Assembly (NCBI GenBank): GCA_002452695.1
Contig: DKFA01000115.1
Location: forward strand, 14,218-39,581
Direction of reading: 5' to 3'
DNA length: 25,364 nucleotides
DNA from: Dehalococcoidia bacterium UBA6808
GTDB taxonomy: Bacteria > Chloroflexota > Dehalococcoidia > GIF9 > UBA5629
How positions within the stretch are numbered: position 1 is the stretch's first letter; each line of letters starts with the position of its first letter. Below, piece by piece: positions 1 through 8,236 of this stretch. The translations under genes and the position numbers were made by a program. The notes under the pieces are model-generated. The model searched no databases. It had not been told where the DNA came from and was given only the letters and a program-made list of their open reading frames with translations.

Positions 1-2
1 TC

Positions 3-722
3 ACTAATGCCGTATCGGCCCTGATCACAGAAAAAGCAGACATGGTCTCCATCATTCCCAGGCATATACTGGGCAGCCTTGCCGAAAAGTTGATCATGCC
101 CTTCTTTGCTCTCGGAGTTTTCGCTGTCCTGCCAATGTACAGGAGATTCCGACCCAGTAAGGTAACAATGCAATCTTCAAGCGGAAAACTGATGCTGTTC
201 CGCCGCAATGCTTATACAGGGTGCGGCGGTTTCGAAAGTATTCGACAGAACGTGCTGGATGATCTGGCATTACCCTGTCAAATACAGGAGACCGGGTACA
301 AATACCGGCTTTTTGACGGCACCAACAATGTCTCCTGCCGTATGTATCACAACTTTGAAGAAGTGCAGGAAGGGCTCAGCAAGAACATGTTCGCCTCCTA
401 CCAGTACAACGCGGGTATTTTTATCCTGACCTGGTTGGGCATCCTGTTCGCCGTCTGGGAACCGATCATTACACTGCTGATTTTCAAGATCCCTCAGTAC
501 CCGCCCACGCTCTCCCACGGCCTGGCACTTATTTCGATCATCGGCATTATCCTGCTCTGGACAGTCTACTACCAGCGTTTTAAATTCCCTCTTTTCACAG
601 TAATCCTTTACCCGATCGGGCTGACTTTATTCGGCGCCGTATCCGCTTCATCCATGATACTTACCCTGTCCGGCCGCGCTGTCTGGAAAGACCGCAAGAT
701 GCCCAACCGTAAGATTTACTGA
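3..722 (+). CDS. Membrane glycosyltransferase family 2, C-terminal part (5' end outside window)
   Basis: The reading frame is open from the window edge, so this is the last 239 residues of a longer protein. Aligned to the two paralogs downstream, it begins just after the DxD region. It keeps the acceptor-side motifs: a GGF segment, a V-L-D-D motif, and a CRMY sequence in the position of the Q/RxxRW motif. Two or three hydrophobic segments follow, then the basic end 'GRAVWKDRKMP' that recurs in the paralogs. These traits fit the GT2 group that includes CrtQ/CruC-like carotenoid and HpnB-like hopanoid glycosyltransferases, acting at the cytoplasmic membrane face on a lipid acceptor. The exact substrate cannot be read from sequence. 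It is followed after 20 bases by a PlsY-like gene, which suggests one transcript. Confidence 0.85.
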   Translation, partial: TNAVSALITEKADMVSIIPRHILGSLAEKLIMPFFALGVFAVLPMYRRFRPSKVTMQSSSGKLMLFRRNAYTGCGGFESIRQNVLDDLALPCQIQETGYKYRLFDGTNNVSCRMYHNFEEVQEGLSKNMFASYQYNAGIFILTWLGILFAVWEPIITLLIFKIPQYPPTLSHGLALISIIGIILLWTVYYQRFKFPLFTVILYPIGLTLFGAVSASSMILTLSGRAVWKDRKMPNRKIY

Positions 723-730
723 TTGACTTT

Positions 731-736
731 GAGGAG
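731..736 (+). promoter_or_regulatory. Ribosome-binding site for plsY-like gene
   Basis: GAGGAG lies 6 bases before ATG 743 and 3 before GTG 740. The spacing favours the ATG. Confidence 0.7.
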
Positions 737-742
737 TCGGTG

Positions 743-1369
743 ATGCAAACTGGCATTATGGTAATACTGTGGTCACTGGCGGGGTTCTTTGTAGGATCAA
801 TACCGTTTGCCCTGCTAATCGGGAAGCTGTTATTCAAGATAGACATCCGAAAATACGGTGACGGCAATCCCGGGGCCACTAATCTCGGGAAGGCCAAGGG
901 CTTCGTCTGGATAGTAATTGCCGGCTTCTTCGACTTCCTCAAGGGGGCTATACCAGCAGGTGTATGTTATTACCTGCTTGACATTACTGATTGGGGTATA
1001 GTACCCATTGCCCTGGCGCCGATTGCCGGCCATGCCTTCTCCCCATTTCTTAAGTTCAATGGCGGCAAAGCTATCGCCGCTACCTACGGAGTTTGGGCGG
1101 GCCTGACCATCTGGGAAGTTCCGGTCTTCCTGGCTCTTTCCACCTTCTTTTTCTCCATCTTTCAGAAAGTGCATTCCTGGATTCAGGTTATCGTGATGAT
1201 GTCGTTACTGGTTTTTATACTGATCCGCTTCCCGGGGGAGCCTGCGCTTTACCCGTTCATTGCGATCTGGACATTCAATTTTCTCATTATAGTCATCAAG
1301 CACTCTAATGAATTGCATTGCTGGCCGCAGCCACAGCCCTGGATATTTAAACTGCGGAAAAAACACTAG
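743..1369 (+). CDS. plsY: PlsY-like glycerol-3-phosphate acyltransferase
   Basis: PlsY transfers an acyl group from acyl-phosphate to glycerol-3-phosphate in the membrane, giving lysophosphatidic acid. The 208-residue protein has the family's three cytoplasmic motifs: G18-S-I-P, then D34-I-R-K-Y-G-D-G-N-P-G-A-T-N; GHAFSPFLKFNGGKAIA in the middle; and a late NFLIIVIKH segment, spread over about five hydrophobic helices. The motif is GDGNPGATN where classic PlsY has GSGNxGATN, so this may be a diverged paralog with another acceptor. I chose ATG 743 over GTG 740 because GAGGAG at 731-736 lies 6 bases before the ATG and only 3 before the GTG. It ends in TAGTG, sharing a base with the next gene's start, so translation is probably coupled. 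Its place among glycosyltransferases suggests glycolipid or membrane-lipid assembly (inference). Confidence 0.85.
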   Translation: MQTGIMVILWSLAGFFVGSIPFALLIGKLLFKIDIRKYGDGNPGATNLGKAKGFVWIVIAGFFDFLKGAIPAGVCYYLLDITDWGIVPIALAPIAGHAFSPFLKFNGGKAIAATYGVWAGLTIWEVPVFLALSTFFFSIFQKVHSWIQVIVMMSLLVFILIRFPGEPALYPFIAIWTFNFLIIVIKHSNELHCWPQPQPWIFKLRKKH

Positions 1370-2511
1370 TGCTTATCTTTAAAATACTGCTGCTGACCAT
1401 TGCACTATTTCTGGCTGTCCTGGCCACGATCGCCGTTTCCAACCTTTTTTACCTGCGCAGCATCACAAGTTATGAACCGGCGACTGATGCTCCCCTGGTA
1501 TCGATGCTGGTGCCTGCGCGGAATGAAGAGGAGACCATTGGCGCCTGTGTTAGATCGTTGCTGGAACAGGATTACCCCAATTTCGAGGTCATCGTAATGG
1601 ATGATGCTTCAACAGACTCAACCCTGTCCATACTTCAATCACTGGCAGCAGGCAGCGATAGGCTGAAGATTGCCACCAGCGCACCACTACCGGAAGGCTG
1701 GCTGGGCAAACACTGGGCCTGCCACCAGCTATCCCAACTGGCAGCCGGCGAAATTCTCTTTTTCACTGATGCCGACACAGTGCATAAACCGTCTATGCTG
1801 AAACAGGGAGTGGCTGCTCTGATAGCAGAAAAAGCCGACCTGGTATCGGCCCTGCCCAGGCAGATCACGGTCTCCCTCCCGGAGCAACTGGTCATGCCTT
1901 TCAGCTACTGGATTATCACGGCAATACTCCCGCTGGGTATTGCCTATCACTCACGTCTCAGTCTGTTTTCCTCGGCTACCGGTCAATTTATGCTTTTCCG
2001 GCGCCATGCTTATGATAAAATCGGCGGATTTGCCTCGATCAAACACCACGTGGTCGACGATGTGGAGCTTTGCAAAAGGATACGCGCACAAGGGTTATGC
2101 TGGCGGCTGATGGACGGAAAAGACATTTACCAGGTCCGCCAGTATAAGAGCTTCGGCGAGTTATACGAGGGCTACACCAAGAACCTCTTCGCGGGTTTTG
2201 CCAATAACCTCGCCGCCTATTGCCTGGTCTGGCTCTGGTTTTTGCTCGTACTCTGTTTGCCGCTGGCAGGTCTGGCCTGGTCATTGCTGGCGCCGACCGG
2301 GCCGGTCATGCTCTGGGCATCGGCAACGGGTGTTTTCCTGTCATTGCTAACATGGAGCATCACCTGTATCCGCTTCAGATTCCCTTTCTATCTTGCTTTC
2401 CTGTATCCTGTCACCATATTAATGATGGTTTATATGGCAGCAGGGTCGGTGATCCTCCACCTTTCCAAAAAAGCGACCTGGAAAGGCCGCTATATTCCCA
2501 ACAACATCTGA
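1369..2511 (+). CDS. Membrane glycosyltransferase family 2 (CrtQ/HpnB-like)
   Basis: A 380-residue inverting GT-A enzyme predicted to move a sugar from a nucleotide-sugar to a membrane lipid. Visible order: an N-terminal membrane helix (about 3-27), the VPARNEEETIG nucleotide-binding start (48-58), D78-D79, the W-L-G-K-H-W-A segment (111-117), the D134-A-D136 metal site, V-D230-D231, the QVRQY stretch (255-259), two to three C-terminal helices, and the end motif KKATWKGRYIP. The GW/WLGKxWA sequence just before the DxD is, to my knowledge, typical of carotenoid and hopanoid glycosyltransferases (CrtQ, CruC, HpnB). The start is GTG 1369, overlapping the plsY stop (TAGTG). Donor and acceptor cannot be told from sequence. 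Confidence 0.88.
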   Translation: MLIFKILLLTIALFLAVLATIAVSNLFYLRSITSYEPATDAPLVSMLVPARNEEETIGACVRSLLEQDYPNFEVIVMDDASTDSTLSILQSLAAGSDRLKIATSAPLPEGWLGKHWACHQLSQLAAGEILFFTDADTVHKPSMLKQGVAALIAEKADLVSALPRQITVSLPEQLVMPFSYWIITAILPLGIAYHSRLSLFSSATGQFMLFRRHAYDKIGGFASIKHHVVDDVELCKRIRAQGLCWRLMDGKDIYQVRQYKSFGELYEGYTKNLFAGFANNLAAYCLVWLWFLLVLCLPLAGLAWSLLAPTGPVMLWASATGVFLSLLTWSITCIRFRFPFYLAFLYPVTILMMVYMAAGSVILHLSKKATWKGRYIPNNI

Positions 2512-2568
2512 TGCAGGCGCGTCCGGCGCAAGACTTTTCGGCCGCTTTGTTATATCATATTGACTTTG

Positions 2569-3738
2569 ATGTCACAGCTCACTATTTTTGACATCCTTTT
2601 ACTCCTGGAGACCGGCACCATCGCCGGGCTCACTATCCTCCTTATTATTTCTTTGAGCAACCTGTGGTATCTTCGCCGCCTCCACAACTATGAAAAACCG
2701 AAGACATGGCCGCGCATTTCAGTCCTCGTGCCGGCAAGGAATGAAGAGGAAAATATCGGCCGGTGTGTGAGTGACTTGCTGGCTCAGGATTATCCTGACT
2801 ATCAACTGATCGTGCTGGATGATAACTCCACCGACCGCACGCTGGATATACTCCAGGAATTCGCCAGAAAAGATCCCCGACTTAAGATAATCAAAGGCAA
2901 ACCCCTGCCTGATGACTGGTTGGGCAAGCACTGGGCCTGCCAGCAGCTATCCGAAGAAGCCGATGGAGAGCTGTACCTGTTCATCGACGCAGATACCATG
3001 CATGAGCCGGATATGCTGAGATGCGCGGCAGCGGCCATGGAAGGCGAGAAGGCAGCCTTGATTTCGGTCCTGCCTCACCAGATCGTAGTCAGCTGGCCCG
3101 AGAAACTCAGCATACCAGCCTTTTACCTGGGCATGCTGTGCGGGGTCCCCATCGGCCTGACCAGGCTGCAGACCAACCCCCTCCTTTTTGTCTGTCTGGG
3201 ACAGTTTCTCATGTTTCAAAAGGATGCCTACTGGGCAGCCGGCGGATACAGCGCAGTAAAACAAAATATTGTCGACGATCTGGCCATCGGCCGGCGGATC
3301 GTCGCCATGCGCCTGCGCTACCGCCTGCTGGATGGTTACAGGCATATCTCCTGCCGCATGTACAAGAACCTCGATCAGGTCTGGAAAGGCCTGACCAAAA
3401 GCACCTTCGCCACATTCAATTTTAACCCGTTTTTCATGGTCTTCATTTACCTGCTGATACTAATACTGTTCCTCGGCCCGCTAGCCTTGTTGATCGCATC
3501 TCCCTTCATTCAGGGATTCCCATTGTCTGTTTTAATCTTGACGCTGGTAGCCACAATGCTGGCTGCTACGCTCTGGATACTCAGCGATCTCCGCTTCCAT
3601 TTCCCCTTTTACCTGGTCTTCACCTACCCGCTCAGCGTTGTATTCATGACGGTTATTGCCCTGGCTTCAATGGTGCTTACCCTCCAGGGCAAGGCCCGCT
3701 GGAAAGATCGGGGCATGCCCAAATTCGTCAAGCTCTGA
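2569..3738 (+). CDS. Membrane glycosyltransferase family 2 (third paralog)
   Basis: A third GT2 paralog, 389 residues from ATG 2569; a TTG at 2560 in the same frame is possible. Neither start has a clear ribosome-binding site. It has an N-terminal helix (about 12-36), VPARNEEENIG (54-64), D84-D85, DWLGKHWAC (116-124), D140-A-D142, a V-D-D motif, the SCRMYKN acceptor motif, two to three C-terminal helices, and the conserved end 'GKARWKDRGMP'. It resembles the gene at the window start more than the middle paralog does, both having CRMY and WKDR. It lies 57 bases after the previous gene. The cluster probably modifies one lipid class with several sugars, or several related acceptors (inference). 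Confidence 0.87.
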   Translation: MSQLTIFDILLLLETGTIAGLTILLIISLSNLWYLRRLHNYEKPKTWPRISVLVPARNEEENIGRCVSDLLAQDYPDYQLIVLDDNSTDRTLDILQEFARKDPRLKIIKGKPLPDDWLGKHWACQQLSEEADGELYLFIDADTMHEPDMLRCAAAAMEGEKAALISVLPHQIVVSWPEKLSIPAFYLGMLCGVPIGLTRLQTNPLLFVCLGQFLMFQKDAYWAAGGYSAVKQNIVDDLAIGRRIVAMRLRYRLLDGYRHISCRMYKNLDQVWKGLTKSTFATFNFNPFFMVFIYLLILILFLGPLALLIASPFIQGFPLSVLILTLVATMLAATLWILSDLRFHFPFYLVFTYPLSVVFMTVIALASMVLTLQGKARWKDRGMPKFVKL

Positions 3739-3771
3739 ACGATGTGGCAACCTCATTCTGCGCCGGTGAAA

Positions 3772-3798
3772 TTGCCTTCTTCCTGCTGATGCTATAAT
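3772..3798 (+). promoter_or_regulatory. Promoter for folC with extended -10
   Basis: TGC-TATAAT (hexamer 3793-3798) is a perfect extended -10. A weak -35, TTGCCT at 3772-3777, stands 15 bases upstream. The folC ATG at 3806 is only 7 bases beyond the -10, so the transcript is probably leaderless. Confidence 0.6.
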
Positions 3799-3805
3799 TC
3801 GTGGC

Positions 3806-5140
3806 ATGATGAAGTATGCGCTTGCCGTGCAATATCTGTCGGGCCTGAACGATTACGAAAAATCCCCGCAGCTGCTGACGGTCCCGGTCAATTACGATTT
3901 GCGCCGTATGCAGGAGTTGCTGCATGAACTGGGCAACCCGCAGAAAGGGCGTAAAACCGTACATATCGCGGGCACCAAGGGTAAAGGAAGTACGGCCTGC
4001 ATGATAAACGGCGTGCTTGTTGCGGCAGGATATAACACGGGTCTGTTTACTTCTCCTCACCTGTTTTCGTGGCAGGAAAGAATTGCCCTGAACGGCAGGA
4101 AGATCACCCAAAAGGATTTTGCCGGCCTGGTGGAAGCTGTCATGCCCTGCGTCGATGATCTTAACCAGGTAGCACGTTACGGGCTACTGACCACCTTCGA
4201 GGTGCTTACAGCCATGGCGCTGGCTTATTTCAATCTGAAGAAGGCCGATATCCAGGTGCTCGAGGTCGGACTGGGAGGAAGATTGGACTCCACCAATGTG
4301 GTCCACGGAGATATCTGCGTCATCACTTCCATCAGTCTCGATCACACCGCGTTGCTGGGGAATACAATCAAAAAAATCGCAGGTGAAAAAGCGGGGATTA
4401 TCAAACGAGGTTCTATCGTAATTTCTGCGCCCCAGCCTGCTGAAGCAGCCGCAGTGATCAGGGAAAAATGCCGGGCGCTCAGCGCTCCGCTGATAGAGGT
4501 AGGCAGCGCCCTGTCCTGGCGCAGGACGTGTGGAGATCATTTCAATCAGACTTTCACCCTGAGATCACAGCAACGGAAATACGATCTCAGCATTCCGCTG
4601 CTGGGAGATCACCAGCTGGAAAACGCTGCCTGTGCAGTTGCCGCCATCGAAGCCCTGCAATCGACCGGCCTGAAAATAGAATACCGCGACATCGTCAAAG
4701 GTCTGGACCGGATAAGCTGGCCGCTGCGCTTGCAGGTTCTTGGTAGGGGACCGCTGCTGGTCATCGACGGAGCGCATAATGTCTACTCCATCAAAACCCT
4801 GGTGAGCGCCATTAAAAAATACTTCAAATACAGACGGGCGATTATCATCTTTGGTTCTTCCCGCGATAAGGATATCAACGGTATGGCCTGTGAACTGCAA
4901 GGACTGAGTGGAGAGTTTATACTTACATCCTCGCACCATTCACGTGCAGCTGCTCCGGAGTCGTTAAAGCGGATATTCAAGCAGGCCGGAATCAAGGCAG
5001 ATACCGCTGAGACGGTTCAAACCGCGCTGGGCAGGGCGCTGGCACGCGCAGGCAGGGAGGATATTATCATAGCTACAGGATCACTTTTCCTGGCAGCGGA
5101 AATAAAGACTGCATCTGACAAATCAGTTGATTTTGGTTAA
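3806..5140 (+). CDS. folC: Folylpolyglutamate synthase / dihydrofolate synthase
   Basis: FolC adds L-glutamate to dihydropteroate and then to folates, using ATP, in the cytoplasm. The 444-residue length is normal. Family marks in order: DYEKSPQ (16-22), the P-loop G56-T-K-G-K-G-S62, FTSPHL (81-86), VLEVGLGGRLDSTN (151-164), SLDHTALLG, the GEKAGI loop (193-198), D321-G-A-H-N325 in the hinge to the C-terminal domain, and GSSRDKDI. ATG codons occur at 3806 and 3809. No Shine-Dalgarno sequence precedes them, but a TATAAT ends 7 bases upstream, which points to leaderless translation. It stands alone between the glycosyltransferases and a convergent gene, and a hairpin follows its stop. Confidence 0.95.
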   Translation: MMKYALAVQYLSGLNDYEKSPQLLTVPVNYDLRRMQELLHELGNPQKGRKTVHIAGTKGKGSTACMINGVLVAAGYNTGLFTSPHLFSWQERIALNGRKITQKDFAGLVEAVMPCVDDLNQVARYGLLTTFEVLTAMALAYFNLKKADIQVLEVGLGGRLDSTNVVHGDICVITSISLDHTALLGNTIKKIAGEKAGIIKRGSIVISAPQPAEAAAVIREKCRALSAPLIEVGSALSWRRTCGDHFNQTFTLRSQQRKYDLSIPLLGDHQLENAACAVAAIEALQSTGLKIEYRDIVKGLDRISWPLRLQVLGRGPLLVIDGAHNVYSIKTLVSAIKKYFKYRRAIIIFGSSRDKDINGMACELQGLSGEFILTSSHHSRAAAPESLKRIFKQAGIKADTAETVQTALGRALARAGREDIIIATGSLFLAAEIKTASDKSVDFG

Positions 5141-5149
5141 GTTTGACAG

Positions 5150-5168
5150 AACACCGTCGTCCGGTGTT
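5150..5168. terminator. Hairpin between convergent folC and SWIM gene
   Basis: A perfect 7-bp stem, AACACCG / CGGTGTT, with a 5-base loop, sits 10 bases after the folC stop and 20 before the 3' end of the reverse-strand gene. A short T/A stretch follows on both sides. It probably serves both directions, though the T tract is weak. Confidence 0.6.
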
Positions 5169-5187
5169 TAAAATATGACCTTTTGGG

Positions 5188-5442
5188 CTAATCCTGTTCC
5201 CGGTTCGTGGAGGAAACAGGCAGCATCCGGCCAAGCAACCGCTGCAGGGTCATGATATGGACGCATTCCCCCCACTCAGCGAAGAAGTGGCAACTGCAGT
5301 GCCATTTGCCCTCAGTCAGGGTTAGAGTGTGGCTGTCGTTCTCACCCCTGAATTCGGCGGATAAGGCGGAAATGGTAACACGTTCGGGTTCCTCGGCATA
5401 GCGCTTGGCTTTCTCGATTTTACCGATGAGGCTGGATTGCAC
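5188..5442 (-). CDS. Small SWIM-type zinc-finger protein
   Basis: An 84-residue protein with a SWIM metal site, C49-x-C51-x8-C60-x-H62, in the context WHCSCHFFAEWGECVHIM. SWIM fingers bind zinc and take part in DNA or protein binding; what this one contacts is unknown. The N-terminal half (KIEKAKRYAEEPERV, then FRGENDSH) looks like a short beta-rich lead-in that I recall from small Dehalococcoidia proteins of the same build. The start is GTG at 5442, supported by GGAGGG lying about 7 bases before it on the reverse strand. It diverges from tldD and converges on folC, and is apparently a single-gene transcript with TATACT (5465-5460) as a candidate -10. Confidence 0.8.
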   Translation of the reverse strand: MQSSLIGKIEKAKRYAEEPERVTISALSAEFRGENDSHTLTLTEGKWHCSCHFFAEWGECVHIMTLQRLLGRMLPVSSTNREQD

Positions 5443-5459
5443 TTCTACCCTCCGCCCAA

Positions 5460-5465
5460 AGTATA
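5460..5465 (-). promoter_or_regulatory. Candidate -10 for SWIM gene
   Basis: The reverse strand reads TG-TATACT about 18 bases before the GTG start. No convincing -35 was found. Confidence 0.35.
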
Positions 5466-5524
5466 CAACGCCGGGTAAACGAAAGTCTAACCATAGCTTA
5501 ATTTGGGCTGCTGGCGGGAGGGTG

Positions 5525-5555
5525 TTTACCCTTATCCGAATAGATTTGCTACAAT
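5525..5555 (+). promoter_or_regulatory. Promoter for tldD operon
   Basis: Extended -10 TGC-TACAAT (hexamer 5550-5555), with TTTACC at 5525-5530 as a possible -35 (19-base spacer). The -10 is so close to ATG 5559 that transcription would start inside that codon's neighbourhood, which favours the later ATG 5574. Confidence 0.5.
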
Positions 5556-5573
5556 TTAATGGTTCGTGAATAT

Positions 5574-6932
5574 ATGAAAGACAAATTGTTTGCAGCGCTC
5601 AAAGGCCAGCAGGCCGATTATATAGAGATACGTCTGGACGAGAGCAGTTCCAGCCGCCTGGTTTACCGGGGGGAACGCCTGGAGGAAGCCGGCAGGACAG
5701 CCAGCAGCGGAGGCAATGTAAGAGCGCTGGTACGTGGCGGATGGGGCTTTGTCAGCTTTAACAATATGCAGGACCTGGCAGCCAAGGTAACACAGGCAGT
5801 TCAACATGCCCGGCATGTGGGCAAAGAAGAAAGCTATTTTAGCCCGGTCACACCAGTGATAGACAGGGTAGAAGCGTCATTTAAAAAGAACCCTGTCGAA
5901 GTGCCACTATCCAGGAAAAAAGAGTTGATGGATGAGTATAACCGGTTGCTGCTCGATACGCCGGGCATTCAGACAACCAGTATCGGCTACACTGATGTCA
6001 AGAAAAAAGTCACTCTCGCCACTTCTGAGGGCGCCTATATTGAACAGGGCCGCATCGATCTCAACCTGAGGCTAACTGCTATCGCCAGCCGTGACGGCGA
6101 TGTACAACAGGTCGGTCTGAGCATGGGCAGCAGGGGCGATTTTGCCGCGGTGGAGGGTCTGCACGACCAGGTCAGGGGTATCGCAAGGCGCGCGGTGGAT
6201 ATGCTTTCAGCTCCGCACGTCAAGGGCGGCACCTACACGGTTGTGTTGGACCCCATACTGGCGGGGGTATTTGTCCATGAAGCTTTTGGTCATCTTTCCG
6301 AGGCTGACCATATTTATGAGAATCCTAAGTTGCGCGAGATCATGGTACTGGGCAAGCGCTTCGGTGGCAAACATCTTAACATCGTAGATGGGGCGGCTGT
6401 GCCAGGATACCGCGGCAGCTATAAATACGACGATGAGGGCACCCCAGCCACCAAAACCTATTTAATCAGAGAGGGGGTGCTCAACAGCCGGCTGCACTCC
6501 AGGGAGACGGCGGCCAGAATGGGCGAACAGCCTACGGGCAATGCCCGTGCCATCAATTACGTATACCCTCCCATCGTTCGCATGACCAACACATATATTG
6601 AGCCCGGCACTACCACCCTCGAGGAGATGCTGGGCGATATCAAGGAAGGCGTTTATGCCTGCAACTGGTACGGCGGCACGACCAGCCTGGAGATGTTCAC
6701 TTTTTCAGCAGGGGAAGCTTACATGATACGCCATGGGAAAATCGCCGAGATGATCAGGCCTGTGGTGCTGACCGGCAACGTATTTACCACGCTGCATAAT
6801 ATCGACGCCATCGGTAACGACCTGGAGATGAACCAGGGAGGCGGTTGTGGTAAAGCTGGCCAATCGCCGTTGCCCGTCTCCAATGGCAGCCCCCACATCA
6901 GGATACAGAACTGCCTGGTCGGAGGTAAGTGA
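5574..6932 (+). CDS. tldD: TldD family metalloprotease subunit
   Basis: TldD is the catalytic half of the TldD/TldE peptidase, which trims peptides and matures modified peptides in the cytoplasm. The metal-binding H-E-A-F-G-H motif lies at codons 6276-6293 (residues 240-245 counted from 5559), followed by LSEAD. The late CGKAGQSPLPVSNGSPHI block is also typical. Length is 452 residues from ATG 5574 or 457 from ATG 5559. I prefer 5574 because a TGCTACAAT -10 ends only 3 bases before 5559. No clear Shine-Dalgarno sequence precedes either. It is first in a run with tldE, a PAC2 gene, a HEAT gene and a GNAT gene. No precursor-peptide gene for a TldD/E substrate is visible nearby. Confidence 0.93.
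   Translation: MKDKLFAALKGQQADYIEIRLDESSSSRLVYRGERLEEAGRTASSGGNVRALVRGGWGFVSFNNMQDLAAKVTQAVQHARHVGKEESYFSPVTPVIDRVEASFKKNPVEVPLSRKKELMDEYNRLLLDTPGIQTTSIGYTDVKKKVTLATSEGAYIEQGRIDLNLRLTAIASRDGDVQQVGLSMGSRGDFAAVEGLHDQVRGIARRAVDMLSAPHVKGGTYTVVLDPILAGVFVHEAFGHLSEADHIYENPKLREIMVLGKRFGGKHLNIVDGAAVPGYRGSYKYDDEGTPATKTYLIREGVLNSRLHSRETAARMGEQPTGNARAINYVYPPIVRMTNTYIEPGTTTLEEMLGDIKEGVYACNWYGGTTSLEMFTFSAGEAYMIRHGKIAEMIRPVVLTGNVFTTLHNIDAIGNDLEMNQGGGCGKAGQSPLPVSNGSPHIRIQNCLVGGK
6921..6926 (+). promoter_or_regulatory. Ribosome-binding site fixing the TTG start of tldE
   Basis: GGAGGT inside the last codons of tldD stands 6 bases before TTG 6933, which directly follows the tldD TGA stop. Confidence 0.8.
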
Positions 6933-8231
6933 TTGGAAGAGATACTATCCATCGCCCGCAAATCGTCTGACAGCGCAGAGGTGTTCCAACTCACTTCCAC
7001 CAGGACTCCTGTGCAGTTCGAGGCCAACCGTCTTAAACAGATTCAGACTAAAGAGTCTGTCAGCACAGCGCTGCGGATTATGAAAAACGGCAGGGTGGGC
7101 TTTGCTCAGGCCAACGGCCCGATTAAAGCTGAAGACATCGTCAATATGGCGCTCGAGACATGCCAGTTCGGCCATGAGGCCAACTACCGGTTCCCCCCTC
7201 AAAGTGATTACGGTAAAGTGGAGGTCTTTGACGGAGCAGTCGAGCATTTCAACATCGACGAGATGGTTAAAACAGGTGAAAGTATCATCGACGCCATCCG
7301 TTCCCATACACCTGATATAGTCTGTGAAGGCGCCGTCGCCTGCGGCGCCGCCACCTGCAGCATCGCCAACACCAGCGGCGCGCAGTTCTCATTCCGGCGC
7401 AGCAATTTCAGCGTCAGCATGGACGGCATGCTGGTACGCGACGGTGACATCCTCTACGTGGGAGATATACTCACCTCCTGCCATCCGGTGCTGGACTACA
7501 GGGGTTTGATCGACGAGATCCTCAGGCAGCTTGACCTGGCACGTAATAACGCATCGATTAGATCGGGGACTCTGCCCGTGATCTTCACGCCTTTCGGCGT
7601 TTCTGCAGCGCTGCTCTCTCCGTTGATTTCAGCCTTTAACGGCAAGACCGTGCTGGACGGCGCGTCACCACTCAAGGATAAAAAGGGCGAACTAGTATTC
7701 GATCGTAAATTCTCCCTGATTGACGATCCTACGATAGCGTTCCAACCGGGCAGCACGCCATGTGACGATGAAGGCGTGCCAGCTCGGAAAAATTATCTGG
7801 TTACAGAAGGCAAGGTGGTGCAATTCTACTACGACTTGCACACTGCGGCACTGGCCGGTACCGCCAGTACGGGCAATGGCAATCGCAACGGCGGCCTTCC
7901 GTCCCCATCACCTCATGCACTCGTTATCGGCACAGGCGTCATGTCAAGAAGTGATATGGTCAAGCAAATCAGGGAAGGCCTGATTATCGAGCAGTTGATG
8001 GGGGCCGAACAGGGCAATATCCTTAACGGCGATTTCAGCGGCAATGTATTACTTGGTTATAAAATTGAAAACGGGGAGATAAGCGGGAGGGTAAAGGATA
8101 CGATGGTACACGGCAATGTGTATCACCTGCTGCATGAGATTGCCGGCATGGGCAATGATACACGCTGGATTGCCGGATTTGTCAATACCCCGAGCATCTA
8201 CTGTCCGGCCATCTCGGTATCCGTAAAATAA
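6933..8231 (+). CDS. tldE: TldE/PmbA family protein, partner of TldD
   Basis: TldE (PmbA) pairs with TldD to form the active peptidase. It shares the fold but lacks the HExxxH metal site, and none is visible here. Recognisable segments are the GTLPVIFTPFGVSALL-like stretch, the DDEGVPARKNYLV block, GTASTGNGNR, and the glycine-rich GNVLLGYKIENGEISG region. Length, 432 residues, is near normal. The start is TTG 6933, abutting the tldD stop and served by GGAGGT at 6921-6926, so the two subunits are translationally coupled and likely made in equal amounts. Confidence 0.92.
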   Translation: MEEILSIARKSSDSAEVFQLTSTRTPVQFEANRLKQIQTKESVSTALRIMKNGRVGFAQANGPIKAEDIVNMALETCQFGHEANYRFPPQSDYGKVEVFDGAVEHFNIDEMVKTGESIIDAIRSHTPDIVCEGAVACGAATCSIANTSGAQFSFRRSNFSVSMDGMLVRDGDILYVGDILTSCHPVLDYRGLIDEILRQLDLARNNASIRSGTLPVIFTPFGVSAALLSPLISAFNGKTVLDGASPLKDKKGELVFDRKFSLIDDPTIAFQPGSTPCDDEGVPARKNYLVTEGKVVQFYYDLHTAALAGTASTGNGNRNGGLPSPSPHALVIGTGVMSRSDMVKQIREGLIIEQLMGAEQGNILNGDFSGNVLLGYKIENGEISGRVKDTMVHGNVYHLLHEIAGMGNDTRWIAGFVNTPSIYCPAISVSVK

Positions 8232-8236
8232 CCATT

